15,031 bases of DNA from UBA1038 sp964480995 (lineage in GTDB: Bacteria; Bacillota; Clostridia; Christensenellales; Aristaeellaceae): the NCBI GenBank assembly GCA_964480995.1, contig CAYZRZ010000036.1:1-15031 (forward strand). The letters are read 5' to 3'. The notes below the pieces were generated by a model. That model had not been told where the DNA came from, made no database searches, and worked only from the letters and a program-made list of their open reading frames with translations. The position numbers were made by a program, and so were the translations under genes. This document shows, one piece after another, positions 1 to 7,562 of the stretch; the first letter of the stretch is position 1, and each line of letters begins with the position of its first letter.

Positions 1-163
1 CACCTCAGGATAAGAATATCATCATCCTGCTGATAATGCACTATCTTTAGAGAATTTTGGTATGAGGTGGTTTATTTAATTAGATTTTGCACAAAACCAT
101 GGCAGGATTTTACATTCGCAGAATAAACTCAATCCGGATAAGTTTGAAAGGATGGAAATTGGA

Positions 164-1645
164 ATGAAAAAAATTACCGCTCTCCTGCTGGCCCTGGTGC
201 TGGGCCTTTCCCTCGCTTCTTTTGCAGGCGCAGAAGAAACTCCCAAGGCTGCCAAGTATGTCTTTCTGTTCATCGGCGATGGCATGGGGGCCCCCCAGAT
301 CTCCGCGACCCAATTCTATCAGGGCACGCTGGCTAACCCTGACGCTGAATTCCCCACGGCTTCTGAATTGAGCTTCACTTCCTTCCCCAACACAGGTCTT
401 ATGACCACCTACGACGCCACAAGCTTCTGTCCGGACTCCGCCTCCACCGCCAGCTCCATGGCCAGCGGGGAAAAGACTCTGTCGGGCGTGATCAACTATG
501 ATGTGAAGCTGGAAAAGCAGTTCAAGCTGGTTACTGAGTATGCCAAGGAAGCCGGCAAGAAGGTGGGCGTTGTCTCTAATGTCTCCGTCGACCACGCGAC
601 CCCTGCTGCCTTTTACGCCAAATCCATCAGCCGCAACAATTATTATGACATCGCCGTGCAGGGCGTAAGCGGGACGACCCTCGACCTGCTGGGCGGAGGC
701 GGCATCAAGCGTCCCACCGGTGACAAGAAAGACCAGAGGGACGTTTTTGAAATCGCGGCTGAGAACGGCTTTATCCTTGTCAACACCCTGGAAGGCATCC
801 GGGAGCTCAAACCCGAAGCCGGCAGCCGTGTCCTTCTGACCGCGCCCGACACCGTAGGCAGCGACGCAATGCAATATGAAATCGACCGCATCCGTATCGA
901 ACAGGAGGGCGGTGACTCCATCAGTCTGGCCGAAGTGACCCAGTCCGCCATCAACTTTCTGGATAACGAAAACGGCTTCTTCATGATGGTTGAGGGCGGC
1001 AAGATCGACTGGAGCTGCCATGCCAACGACGCACTTACCACCATCATCGAAACCATCGCTTTCTCCGACGCCGTGCAGACCGCCGTTGACTTTGCCCAAA
1101 AGAACCCCGAAGATACCCTGATCGTCGTCACCGGCGACCACGAGACCGGCGGCCTGACTATCGGCTTTGCCACCACGGCGTATGAAACCCACTTTGATTA
1201 CCTTCAGAATCAGAACATGTCCTATGAGGATTTTGATAAGGTCGTTGCCGAAATGCGCGCAAACGATGTGGTCTTTGAAGACGCGCTGGCGCTCATTGAA
1301 GCCGCTTACGGCCTTACCGCCTCCCCCGACCAAGCCCTTTCCCTGACCGAAAAAGAACTTGATACCATAAAATCCGCTTATGAAAAGAGCATGCTGCCCG
1401 GCCTCATGCGCGAGATCGGCGACGAGGAAGCCTTTCTCTACGGCGGTTATGAACCCCTTACCGTGACCTGCGCTCACGTACTCAACAACAAGGCGGGCCT
1501 GGCCTACACCTCCTATTCCCACACCGGGCTGCAGCTGCCCGTCTACGCGCAGGGTGTCAACGCGGAACTGTTCATTGGCAGCTATGACAACACGGACATC
1601 TTCAACAAGCTCATGGAAGCCATGGAAATCGCAACCGCCATGTAA
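164..1645 (+). CDS. Secreted alkaline phosphatase (PhoA family)
   Basis: Predicted exported phosphomonoesterase that releases inorganic phosphate from organic phosphates outside the cytoplasmic membrane. I chose the ATG at 164 because AAAGGATGG (147-155) sits 8 nt upstream; the in-frame ATG at 152 lies inside that site. From this start the protein is 493 residues. Residues 1-23 form a signal peptide (MKK, then a Leu/Ala-rich core, then AGA before EE). Conserved metal and catalytic elements are visible: FIGDGMG (Asp39), CPDSAS with nucleophile Ser92, DHATPAAF (His144), VEGGKIDWSCH (Glu277, Asp282, His286), TGDHETGG (Asp325, His326) and SHTG (His453). The positions equivalent to E. coli Asp153 and Lys328 are His144 and Trp283. 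The gene ends at an intrinsic terminator and is probably its own unit or only loosely coupled to the next gene. Family assignment is firm; physiological substrate is not known. Confidence 0.95.
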   Translation: MKKITALLLALVLGLSLASFAGAEETPKAAKYVFLFIGDGMGAPQISATQFYQGTLANPDAEFPTASELSFTSFPNTGLMTTYDATSFCPDSASTASSMASGEKTLSGVINYDVKLEKQFKLVTEYAKEAGKKVGVVSNVSVDHATPAAFYAKSISRNNYYDIAVQGVSGTTLDLLGGGGIKRPTGDKKDQRDVFEIAAENGFILVNTLEGIRELKPEAGSRVLLTAPDTVGSDAMQYEIDRIRIEQEGGDSISLAEVTQSAINFLDNENGFFMMVEGGKIDWSCHANDALTTIIETIAFSDAVQTAVDFAQKNPEDTLIVVTGDHETGGLTIGFATTAYETHFDYLQNQNMSYEDFDKVVAEMRANDVVFEDALALIEAAYGLTASPDQALSLTEKELDTIKSAYEKSMLPGLMREIGDEEAFLYGGYEPLTVTCAHVLNNKAGLAYTSYSHTGLQLPVYAQGVNAELFIGSYDNTDIFNKLMEAMEIATAM

Positions 1646-1665
1646 GGCAGCCCACTGACCCCGCG

Positions 1666-1701
1666 GCGTCCCGTCTTGCCCGTGACGGGGCGCTGTCTTT
1701 T
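1666..1701 (+). terminator. Rho-independent terminator after alkaline phosphatase
   Basis: GCGTCCCGTC (1666-1675) pairs with GACGGGGCGC (1684-1693) across an 8-nt loop, giving ten pairs with one G-U. TGTCTTTT follows. It lies 20 nt after the phosphatase stop and just before the ribosome binding site of the next gene, so it should reduce read-through into that gene. Confidence 0.8.
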
Positions 1702-1723
1702 ACACGGTCAAAAAGGAGATGCC

Positions 1724-2833
1724 ATGCTTAAAAGGAACAGCTGGACCTATGTAGTAGTGGTCGCCCTGCTGACGGGGCTGCTTCTATTGCTTCCTGACGC
1801 AGCAGAAAACAATATGAACAAAGTGCCTCGTGCGCAGGTGCGCATCCTGTCTGTCCATAATGACATGCTGGATCCGATGGGCATTGTGTACACCGGCGTT
1901 CAGGCCTGCGAGGTTGAAATCACAGAGGGTGAACACAAAGGGCTGGTCGTGCGGGCGCATAACTATCTCAATGGCGCCTTGGACAAAGACAAACTGTACA
2001 CGCCCGGCGACATCGCCATTGCCATGATCCACGCTTCGCAGGGCAGCGTGATGGCCACCCTGGTGGATCATGATCGCCGGGAGGTCATGGGACTGCTGAT
2101 AGGCTTGCTGGCCCTGATGATTGTTGTTTTCGGCGGTGCGTCAGGCGCAGGCGCGCTGGTCTCTCTTAGTTTTACAGGCGTGCTCATCTGGAAGGCCTAT
2201 ATCCCGCTGATCATCAGGGGTTTTTCGCCGGTATGGACAGCGCTTGGGCTGGTGTTCCTCTTGACGGCGGTCATAGACTTGCTTGTAGCGGGACCCAACC
2301 GCAGAGCCTTCACAGCCATGCTGGGCGCCTTTGGCGGCACAATGATCACCGTACTGCTGGCGCTTGTCTTTACTGATTTGTTCAAAGTGGATGGAGGAGG
2401 TCTGCCCTATATCGTGCCGCTGCTGTCTCAAAGCGGCATGACGTTTGATATGGACCAGCTGTTCCTTTCCACCATGTTTGTGGGCAACGCGGGAGCGGTC
2501 ATCGATTTATCAATGGATATAGCTGCCGGCTGCACCGAAGTGATCAGGCACGCGCCTGACATTTCGCAAAGGGAACTCATGAAATCCGGCTTCAACATCG
2601 GCCGTATGGACACCGGAACCATGACCACCACGCTGGTGATGGCATATGCCGGCAGCTTTCTGAGCATGCTGCTGTATTTCAGTGCGCAGGGCACGCCGCT
2701 GATCGATATCCTCAACTACCGCTTCGTAGCCAGTGAGATCATGGTGACGCTGGTGGGCTGCTTTGGCCTCATCAGCGCCGCGCCGCTGACCAGTATGATC
2801 GCTTCGCGCATGATGGTGAGAAAACGGACATAA
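1724..2833 (+). CDS. YibE/F-family multi-pass membrane protein
   Basis: Membrane protein of 369 residues, recognised as YibE/F family from overall architecture and motifs. The ATG at 1724 is preceded by AAAAGGAGA with suitable spacing; an upstream in-frame TTG at 1676 would start inside the terminator hairpin and is rejected. Layout: an N-terminal membrane anchor (about residues 8-27), an extracytoplasmic domain of about 90 residues (VRILSV, YTGVQACEVEITEGEHKG), then a series of hydrophobic segments from about residue 122 to the C-terminus with the family-like stretches VAGPNRRAFTAMLGAFGG and GFNIGRMDTGTMTTTLVMAY. The biochemical function of this family is not established. It follows the alkaline phosphatase on the same strand by 78 nt, but the intervening terminator argues against tight co-expression. 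Confidence 0.85.
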   Translation: MLKRNSWTYVVVVALLTGLLLLLPDAAENNMNKVPRAQVRILSVHNDMLDPMGIVYTGVQACEVEITEGEHKGLVVRAHNYLNGALDKDKLYTPGDIAIAMIHASQGSVMATLVDHDRREVMGLLIGLLALMIVVFGGASGAGALVSLSFTGVLIWKAYIPLIIRGFSPVWTALGLVFLLTAVIDLLVAGPNRRAFTAMLGAFGGTMITVLLALVFTDLFKVDGGGLPYIVPLLSQSGMTFDMDQLFLSTMFVGNAGAVIDLSMDIAAGCTEVIRHAPDISQRELMKSGFNIGRMDTGTMTTTLVMAYAGSFLSMLLYFSAQGTPLIDILNYRFVASEIMVTLVGCFGLISAAPLTSMIASRMMVRKRT

Positions 2834-2866
2834 AGAGCGGTTGCGCATTCGCAGACGTTTGCTCTT
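2833..2866 (+). terminator. Possible weak hairpin after YibE/F gene
   Basis: AAGAGC (2833-2838), overlapping the last base of the stop codon, can pair with GCTCTT (2861-2866). An inner TGCG/CGCA pairing sits within the loop. There is no T-run downstream, so this is at best a weak or factor-assisted terminator. Confidence 0.25.
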
Positions 2867-3240
2867 CTGTGAGTGTATGACAGTTGACGCACTGATTGAC
2901 GGCTATTGTTTATCTGCGATACCTCACTTTTCTATACTTTCTTAAACTTGGAATGATCTTGTCTTATCTGCTCCTGACGATCCGAGGGATAAATACCAGC
3001 GATCAAGAGAGATAGTCTTGAAAAATGCCTTGTACCATAATATCCTACCATCATTGCAATGTCTTTGCTGCGTTTACAATATCAGGAGTTATAATCTGAT
3101 AATCCTCTCCATTCTCTGTGCCTCTCTGTGTTCTCCGTTGAAACGTAACCTATCCCCTACCCATTCCGTGTTGTCCGTGTATTCTGTGGTCCGTTTCCCC
3201 CGCACCGACAGAAATGAACTACAACCCCCAACAAACACAA
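2834..3240. other. Gene-poor gap between convergent genes
   Basis: About 400 bases without a supportable gene. The left half (2867-3100) is AT-richer than the flanks and shows no recognisable RNA gene. The open frames that cross the right half run through the repeat tract and the terminator hairpin, lack good ribosome binding sites and have low-complexity products. I see only a possible weak hairpin at the left edge, the repeat tract at 3108-3198 and the terminator immediately to the right. Confidence 0.6.
3108..3198. repeat. Degenerate ~9-nt periodic repeat tract (TCYGTG / CACRGA)
   Basis: On the + strand the hexamer TCYGTG or TCCGTT recurs at 3115, 3125, 3134, 3165, 3174, 3183 and 3190. 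Successive starts within the two clusters are mostly 9-10 nt apart. On the minus strand this reads as ACACGGA and ACACAGAG units. From memory it resembles intergenic CACAGAG/CACGGA-type tracts seen in diverse environmental genomes, which generate spurious frames rich in TEYT and GEHREA; that comparison is not verified here. Confidence 0.55.
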
Positions 3241-3276
3241 TGCCCGCCGGACAGTGCACAGCAAGTCCGGCGGGCA
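3241..3276 (-). terminator. Strong terminator hairpin after permease A
   Basis: A perfect 12-bp stem, 3241-3252 with 3265-3276 (core GCCCGCCGGAC / GTCCGGCGGGC), encloses a 12-nt loop. On the minus strand it begins 31 nt past the permease A stop and is followed by the T-rich sequence TTGTGTTTGTT. It likely ends the whole minus-strand run. Confidence 0.8.
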
Positions 3277-3307
3277 CCATATGTCACTTACGTCGCTCAG
3301 CCTGCAT

Positions 3308-3955
3308 TCAGGGCTTCCAGATGAACCAGATCAGCACATAGCCCGTGATCACGGCAGCCAGGGTGAAGGGCACGCTGAGTTTCATGAAGGTGCCGGCTTT
3401 CACGTTATAGCCTTCCTTGCGCAGGATGCCCAGGCCGGCAATATTGGCGGAAGCGCCGATGGGGGTGAGGTTGCCGCCCAGGGTCGCCCCGGCCAGCAGG
3501 CCGAAGTAGAGCAGGTAGCTGCCCTCCATCCCCAGGCTCGCGTTGAGCGCGGTCACGACCGGCAGCATCGTCGCCACATAGGGGATGTTATCGATGAAAG
3601 CGGAGAGGAGAACAGAGAACCATACGATCATGGTGTACATCACGAAGAGGTTGCCCCGGCTTGCGGTCTTGAAGAACTCGGCCACCATCTCGATCACGCC
3701 CGCCTTGCCGATGCTGGCAATGACCACAAACAGGCTGCCCAGCAGCAGCAGGGTGAACAGGTCGATCTCCTTGAGGGAGCGGACGACTACGCCCGTATCC
3801 TTCTTGATGAGGACGTTGCGCAAAAGGCCGATCACATATACGCCCGCGCAGATGACGCCGTTGATGGGGAAACCCTCCGGGAAGCTCATAAAGGAGGCCA
3901 CGACCAGCAGGCCGATGGTGCCCAGCAGCAGCCAGGTGGGGAACATGTCGTTCAC
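3308..3955. repeat. Near-identical 648-bp block, copy 1
   Basis: Matches 6915-7562 at a constant offset of 3607 with a single difference that I found by reading (G at 3931, T at 7538). Identity begins exactly at the stop codons and ends at 3955/7562, after which the two genes diverge clearly. It covers the last 215 codons and the stop of the permease genes. Confidence 0.9.
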
Positions 3956-4393
3956 CTTCTCCGCCGTGTCGGACTGGATGGGCCGGCTTTCTTTTCTCAA
4001 TGCGGCCCAGAGCACGAAGGTGGCGGTGACAGCCGCGATCTGCACGATCCAGAACATGCCCATCTTGCCGTCCATGAAAAAGAAGTCCATGAAATTCATA
4101 CCCGCGTAGCCGCCGAGCAATATGGACGTTGTATCCCCCACCAGCGTCGCGGCGCCCTCCAGGTTGGAGGAGATGGCAATGGCGATGATGCTGGATACCG
4201 GGGACATCTTCAGTTTTTTGGCAATACCGATGGCCACCGGGGCCACCATCAGCACAGTCGCCACGTTATCCACAAAGGCGGAGATCACCGCCGCGGAACC
4301 CAGCGCGATGAAGGCGCGGTAACTCGAAAAGATCAGCAGACCCAGGTAGGTGGCGGCAAAGAGGATGATGGCAATCAGCGTGTTTGACGGCAC
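3308..4393 (-). CDS. ArsB/NhaD-superfamily permease A, internally shortened
   Basis: Integral membrane ion transporter of 361 residues, a close paralogue of the 427-residue permease B at 6915-8198. The start is GTG at 4393 with AGGGAGAT 5 nt upstream; permease B has a similar site. It keeps the conserved ISAFVDN segment (about residues 37-43), GAATLVGDTTSILLG, SAFIDNIPYVATMLP and GGNLTPIGASANI. Compared with permease B it lacks 67 consecutive residues (L35-G101 of B) in frame, joining GSAA directly to VISAF at 4288/4289. The missing part covers roughly one whole membrane segment and halves of two others, so two spans may be fused. Its last 215 residues match permease B except Leu155 for Met221. 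It follows mPPase A by 128 nt. The substrate (Na+/H+ or an anion) cannot be read from sequence. It may be a functional variant or a decaying copy. Confidence 0.8.
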   Translation of the reverse strand: MPSNTLIAIILFAATYLGLLIFSSYRAFIALGSAAVISAFVDNVATVLMVAPVAIGIAKKLKMSPVSSIIAIAISSNLEGAATLVGDTTSILLGGYAGMNFMDFFFMDGKMGMFWIVQIAAVTATFVLWAALRKESRPIQSDTAEKVNDMFPTWLLLGTIGLLVVASFMSFPEGFPINGVICAGVYVIGLLRNVLIKKDTGVVVRSLKEIDLFTLLLLGSLFVVIASIGKAGVIEMVAEFFKTASRGNLFVMYTMIVWFSVLLSAFIDNIPYVATMLPVVTALNASLGMEGSYLLYFGLLAGATLGGNLTPIGASANIAGLGILRKEGYNVKAGTFMKLSVPFTLAAVITGYVLIWFIWKP

Positions 4394-4410
4394 GTTTTAT
4401 CTCCCTGTCC

Positions 4411-4437
4411 CAAAAATAGCGGCAGGATGACTGCCGC
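4411..4437 (-). terminator. Intrinsic terminator just upstream of permease A
   Basis: GCGGCAG (4419-4425) pairs with CTGCCGC (4431-4437) over a 5-nt loop; on the minus strand TATTTTTG follows. It lies between mPPase A and permease A, only about 20 nt before the permease start, and would limit read-through from mPPase A. Confidence 0.7.
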
Positions 4438-4443
4438 GCGGAC

Positions 4444-4483
4444 GCGAAGGGGAACCGGGAGCGATCTCCCGGTTCCCCTTCGC
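4444..4483 (-). terminator. 18-bp perfect hairpin between mPPase A and permease A
   Basis: GCGAAGGGGAACCGGGAG (4444-4461) pairs perfectly with 4466-4483 over a CGAT tetraloop. It has no direct T-run, but the T-tailed hairpin at 4411-4437 follows immediately on the minus strand. It may act with that terminator or protect the 3' end of the mPPase A transcript. Confidence 0.65.
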
Positions 4484-4490
4484 CATGGCT

Positions 4491-4510
4491 TGGCCGGATA
4501 TCCCCGGCCA
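4491..4510 (-). other. Small GC-rich inverted repeat after mPPase A
   Basis: TGGCCGG (4491-4497) can pair with CCGGCCA (4504-4510). It is the first of three stem-loops met by transcription leaving mPPase A. Confidence 0.4.
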
Positions 4511-4521
4511 TTGGATATTGA

Positions 4522-6723
4522 TTACTTCATGATCAGTGAGAACAGATTGAAGTGATTCATCACCGGCAGCATCACGACAGACACGGTGGCCATCAGCTTG
4601 ATCATGATGTCCTGGTTGGGGCCGACAACATCCTTGTAGCCGTCGCCGACCGTATCGCCGATGACGCCGGCATTGTGGATCTCGTTGTAGCGTTCCACGC
4701 CGTATTCCTTGATGAGCTGGGGCTTCATTGATTTGATGTACTTTTTGGCGTTATCCCAGGCGCCGCCGCTGTTGGCAGTGGAGGTGGCCATCGCCAGGCT
4801 GTCCAGGATCGTACCCAGCAGGAAGCCGCCGACAAACAGGGGCCCGAAGATGAAGCCGCCCACCACCGGGGAAAGCAGGGCAACCAGTACCGGCTTTACC
4901 ATTTCGCCGATGGCGCTCTTGGTGCAGATGTCGATGCAGCGGTTGCTGTCGGGCTTGACTTCACCGGTCATGATGCGCGGGTCCGCCTTCACCTGGCGGC
5001 GCACCTCATCCACCATCTGCTGGGCATTATTGCACACAGCGTTGAGCATCTGGCCGGACAGCCAGTGCATTACGCCCACGCCCATGAACGCGCCGCCCAT
5101 GGCCAGGAAATTAAGGATATTGATCGTCCCGTTGGTCTCTCCGCCCTGGGCAAAGCTCATCATCATGGCAAGAGCGGCCAGCACGCCGGAACCGATGGCA
5201 AAACCCTTGCCGATGGCGGCGGTGGTGTTGCCCTGGGAATCCAGGCTGTCGGTGATCTCGCGCACCGCTTCGGGCAGCTTGGCCATCTCGGCGATGCCGC
5301 CCGCGTTGTCGGAGATGGGGCCATAGGTATCAACCGTCACGGTCGCCACGACGAAGGACAGCATGCCCACCGCCGCGATGGCGGAACCGTAGAGGCCGGA
5401 GAAGAGGCTGGAGATGATGATCGCGCCGCCCAGGGTTATGGCGGCGGGCAGCACGCTGCGCCAGCCGCTGCTGGTGCCGCCGATGATGACCAGCGCCGGG
5501 CCTTCCTTGGCCAGGTCGGCGATATGCTTGGTTTCCTTAAACTGCTCGCTGGTGTAACGCTCGGCCAGCTGGCCCAGCAGAATGCCGGCGCCGATGCCCG
5601 TCAGGGCGCTCAGCCAGGGGGAGATCCAGCCCAGGCGGAACTCCACGCCCGCGAAATCCTGGCCGTTGAAGAAGAAGTAGCTCAGCACCAGGGTACCGAT
5701 GGCAATGATGGCGGCAGAGCTCCACAGGGAGATGTTCAGTTCCCGGCTGAGCTTATTGCTGGGCTTGCGCATCAATACATAGGCAACTCCCACTATGCAG
5801 GCCAGCAGGCCCAGTCCCAGGAAGGCCATGGGATACTGCATCATGCGCACGATCAGATCGCCGCTGACAGGGGTGGCTGAATTGATGGCCGCTGTATAGA
5901 TGGTGGTGGGCAGGACGGAGGAGGCCACGATGGCGCCGATGGTGCTTTCCAGCAAGTCCGAACCGTTGCCGGCCACGTCGCCAACATTGTCGCCCACGCA
6001 GTCAGCGATGACGGCGGGGTTCCGGGGATCATCTTCGGGCATGCCCAGTTCGGTCTTGCCGACCAGGTCAGCGCCCATGTCCGCGCCCTTGGTATAGATG
6101 CCGCCGCCCAGGCGGTTGAACACCGCGATGGAGGAGCAGCCCAACGCGTAGCTGGACAGCACCTGCGGGAAGAGCACGAACTTCAGCCCGACAAGGCTGG
6201 TCATCTCCACGAGATTATCGAGGCTTGAAAATTGCATCAGCATGCCGACAACGATGTATACGATCAAGAGTCCCAGCAGCGCAAATCCGCCGACCGACAA
6301 GCCCATGACCGAACCGCCGCGGAAGGCCACATTCAATGCCTTGCCAATGGCGGCGGGGTCCTTGCGCTCGACGCCCAGGCGGGCTTCGTTGGCCACGCGC
6401 TCATTGTAGATGACAGCGGCCCGCATGCCCGAGAGACCCGCGAACGAGCTCATCATCGCGCCCAGCAGCAGGGCCAAGCCCGCCGTGTAGTGGAAGATGA
6501 TACCGAATATGACCGCGATACCCAGAATAACCGGGATCTCAATAGAGAACTCCCGCTTGAGAAAAGCGTTCGCGCCCTCGCGGATCGCCTTGGCGATATC
6601 CTGCATGACAGGGGTGCCGTGTTCCATTTTGGTTCCCTTTTTGAAGTTGTAATACGCGAATATCAGGGAGAATATCGCGCCCAGGCCAACCAGGTAGATC
6701 ATCGTCCAAACCATTGCCATCAT
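4522..6723 (-). CDS. Membrane-bound ion-pumping pyrophosphatase A (K+-dependent signature)
   Basis: Integral membrane enzyme of up to 733 residues that hydrolyses PPi and pumps Na+ or H+. Catalytic landmarks: AFRGGSVMG (133-141), YTKGADMGADLVGKTELG with Asp215 and Asp219, PEDDPRNPAVIAD, GDNVGDVAG (Asp241, Asp245, Asp249), DTYGPISDNAGG, NSGGAWDNAKKY and a C-terminal GDTVGDGYKD. GNTTAAIGKG (498-507) has Ala502, the signature known for K+-dependent mPPases. Glu259 in DLLES sits where Na+-pumping members carry their gate Glu, so Na+ transport is plausible but inferred. Unusual: Cys242 where Asn is usual, and Gly695, Val699, Val700 and Asp705 in the last conserved loop. AAGGAG (6725-6730) is only 1 nt from the first ATG; the second (6720) or fourth-codon ATG (6714) is a better spaced start. 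It is followed by permease A. Confidence 0.93.
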   Translation of the reverse strand: MMAMVWTMIYLVGLGAIFSLIFAYYNFKKGTKMEHGTPVMQDIAKAIREGANAFLKREFSIEIPVILGIAVIFGIIFHYTAGLALLLGAMMSSFAGLSGMRAAVIYNERVANEARLGVERKDPAAIGKALNVAFRGGSVMGLSVGGFALLGLLIVYIVVGMLMQFSSLDNLVEMTSLVGLKFVLFPQVLSSYALGCSSIAVFNRLGGGIYTKGADMGADLVGKTELGMPEDDPRNPAVIADCVGDNVGDVAGNGSDLLESTIGAIVASSVLPTTIYTAAINSATPVSGDLIVRMMQYPMAFLGLGLLACIVGVAYVLMRKPSNKLSRELNISLWSSAAIIAIGTLVLSYFFFNGQDFAGVEFRLGWISPWLSALTGIGAGILLGQLAERYTSEQFKETKHIADLAKEGPALVIIGGTSSGWRSVLPAAITLGGAIIISSLFSGLYGSAIAAVGMLSFVVATVTVDTYGPISDNAGGIAEMAKLPEAVREITDSLDSQGNTTAAIGKGFAIGSGVLAALAMMMSFAQGGETNGTINILNFLAMGGAFMGVGVMHWLSGQMLNAVCNNAQQMVDEVRRQVKADPRIMTGEVKPDSNRCIDICTKSAIGEMVKPVLVALLSPVVGGFIFGPLFVGGFLLGTILDSLAMATSTANSGGAWDNAKKYIKSMKPQLIKEYGVERYNEIHNAGVIGDTVGDGYKDVVGPNQDIMIKLMATVSVVMLPVMNHFNLFSLIMK

Positions 6724-6736
6724 ACTCCTTATACTA

Positions 6737-6746
6737 TGTTATAACA
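6737..6746. promoter_or_regulatory. Palindrome TGTTATAACA before mPPase A
   Basis: A perfect 10-nt palindrome 14 nt upstream of the mPPase A start. The same 10-mer occurs at 10531-10540 upstream of mPPase B. It could be an operator for a shared regulator, but it is short and AT-rich. Confidence 0.3.
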
Positions 6747-6804
6747 ATTCGGTATCATACGCTTCTCTCCAATAAATGTCCAGACTTTCTCCATTTTTCA
6801 ATGA

Positions 6805-6837
6805 ATCACCCGCCGGAGATAAGACTCGGCGGGTGAT
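6805..6837 (-). terminator. Hairpin after permease B
   Basis: ATCACCCGCCG (6805-6815) pairs perfectly with CGGCGGGTGAT (6827-6837) over an 11-nt loop. On the minus strand the sequence that follows is not T-rich, so termination may be incomplete. It separates permease B from mPPase A. Confidence 0.5.
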
Positions 6838-6857
6838 GCAATGCTTGAACCTATTCT

Positions 6858-6884
6858 CCCTGACGCCTTCAAGAGGCATCAGGG
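6858..6884 (-). other. Second stem-loop after permease B
   Basis: CCCTGACGCC (6858-6867) pairs with GGCATCAGGG (6875-6884) with one G-U pair and a 7-nt loop. There is no T-run. On the minus strand it comes 30 nt after the permease B stop and 20 nt before the 6805-6837 hairpin. Confidence 0.45.
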
Positions 6885-6914
6885 CATCCGGCGCGGGGAT
6901 GCGGCAAAATACTG

Positions 6915-7562
6915 TCAGGGCTTCCAGATGAACCAGATCAGCACATAGCCCGTGATCACGGCAGCCAGGGTGAAGGGCACGCTGAGTTTCATGAAGGTGC
7001 CGGCTTTCACGTTATAGCCTTCCTTGCGCAGGATGCCCAGGCCGGCAATATTGGCGGAAGCGCCGATGGGGGTGAGGTTGCCGCCCAGGGTCGCCCCGGC
7101 CAGCAGGCCGAAGTAGAGCAGGTAGCTGCCCTCCATCCCCAGGCTCGCGTTGAGCGCGGTCACGACCGGCAGCATCGTCGCCACATAGGGGATGTTATCG
7201 ATGAAAGCGGAGAGGAGAACAGAGAACCATACGATCATGGTGTACATCACGAAGAGGTTGCCCCGGCTTGCGGTCTTGAAGAACTCGGCCACCATCTCGA
7301 TCACGCCCGCCTTGCCGATGCTGGCAATGACCACAAACAGGCTGCCCAGCAGCAGCAGGGTGAACAGGTCGATCTCCTTGAGGGAGCGGACGACTACGCC
7401 CGTATCCTTCTTGATGAGGACGTTGCGCAAAAGGCCGATCACATATACGCCCGCGCAGATGACGCCGTTGATGGGGAAACCCTCCGGGAAGCTCATAAAG
7501 GAGGCCACGACCAGCAGGCCGATGGTGCCCAGCAGCATCCAGGTGGGGAACATGTCGTTCAC
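6915..7562. repeat. Near-identical 648-bp block, copy 2
   Basis: Partner of 3308-3955. Synonymous sites are also identical, so protein-level constraint cannot explain the match. Upstream of 7562 the aligned protein falls to roughly 80% identity. Confidence 0.9.

Noticed and set aside
76..114. PhoP-box-like TTAATT, TTGCAC and TTTACA spaced by multiples of 11 nt upstream of the alkaline phosphatase
   Set aside because: Matches are poor and one of four expected repeats is missing; the upstream 150 bases show no convincing promoter or operator.
110..1522. Long antisense open frame opposite the alkaline phosphatase, and similar long frames opposite the permeases, mPPases and NadE
   Set aside because: They are codon-bias shadows in high-GC DNA with low-complexity Gly, His, Asp or Arg-rich products and lack ribosome binding sites.
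1676..1723. TTG start for the YibE/F protein
   Set aside because: It falls in the terminator loop; the ATG at 1724 has a clear AAGGAG site.
3089..3280. Minus-strand open frame containing TTEYTDNTE and GEHREAQ
   Set aside because: It starts in the terminator hairpin and its composition is dictated by the periodic repeat; probably spurious.
3018..3341. Small + strand open frame of 107 codons
   Set aside because: It runs through the repeat tract, the terminator stem and the 3' end of permease A, with no good ribosome binding site.
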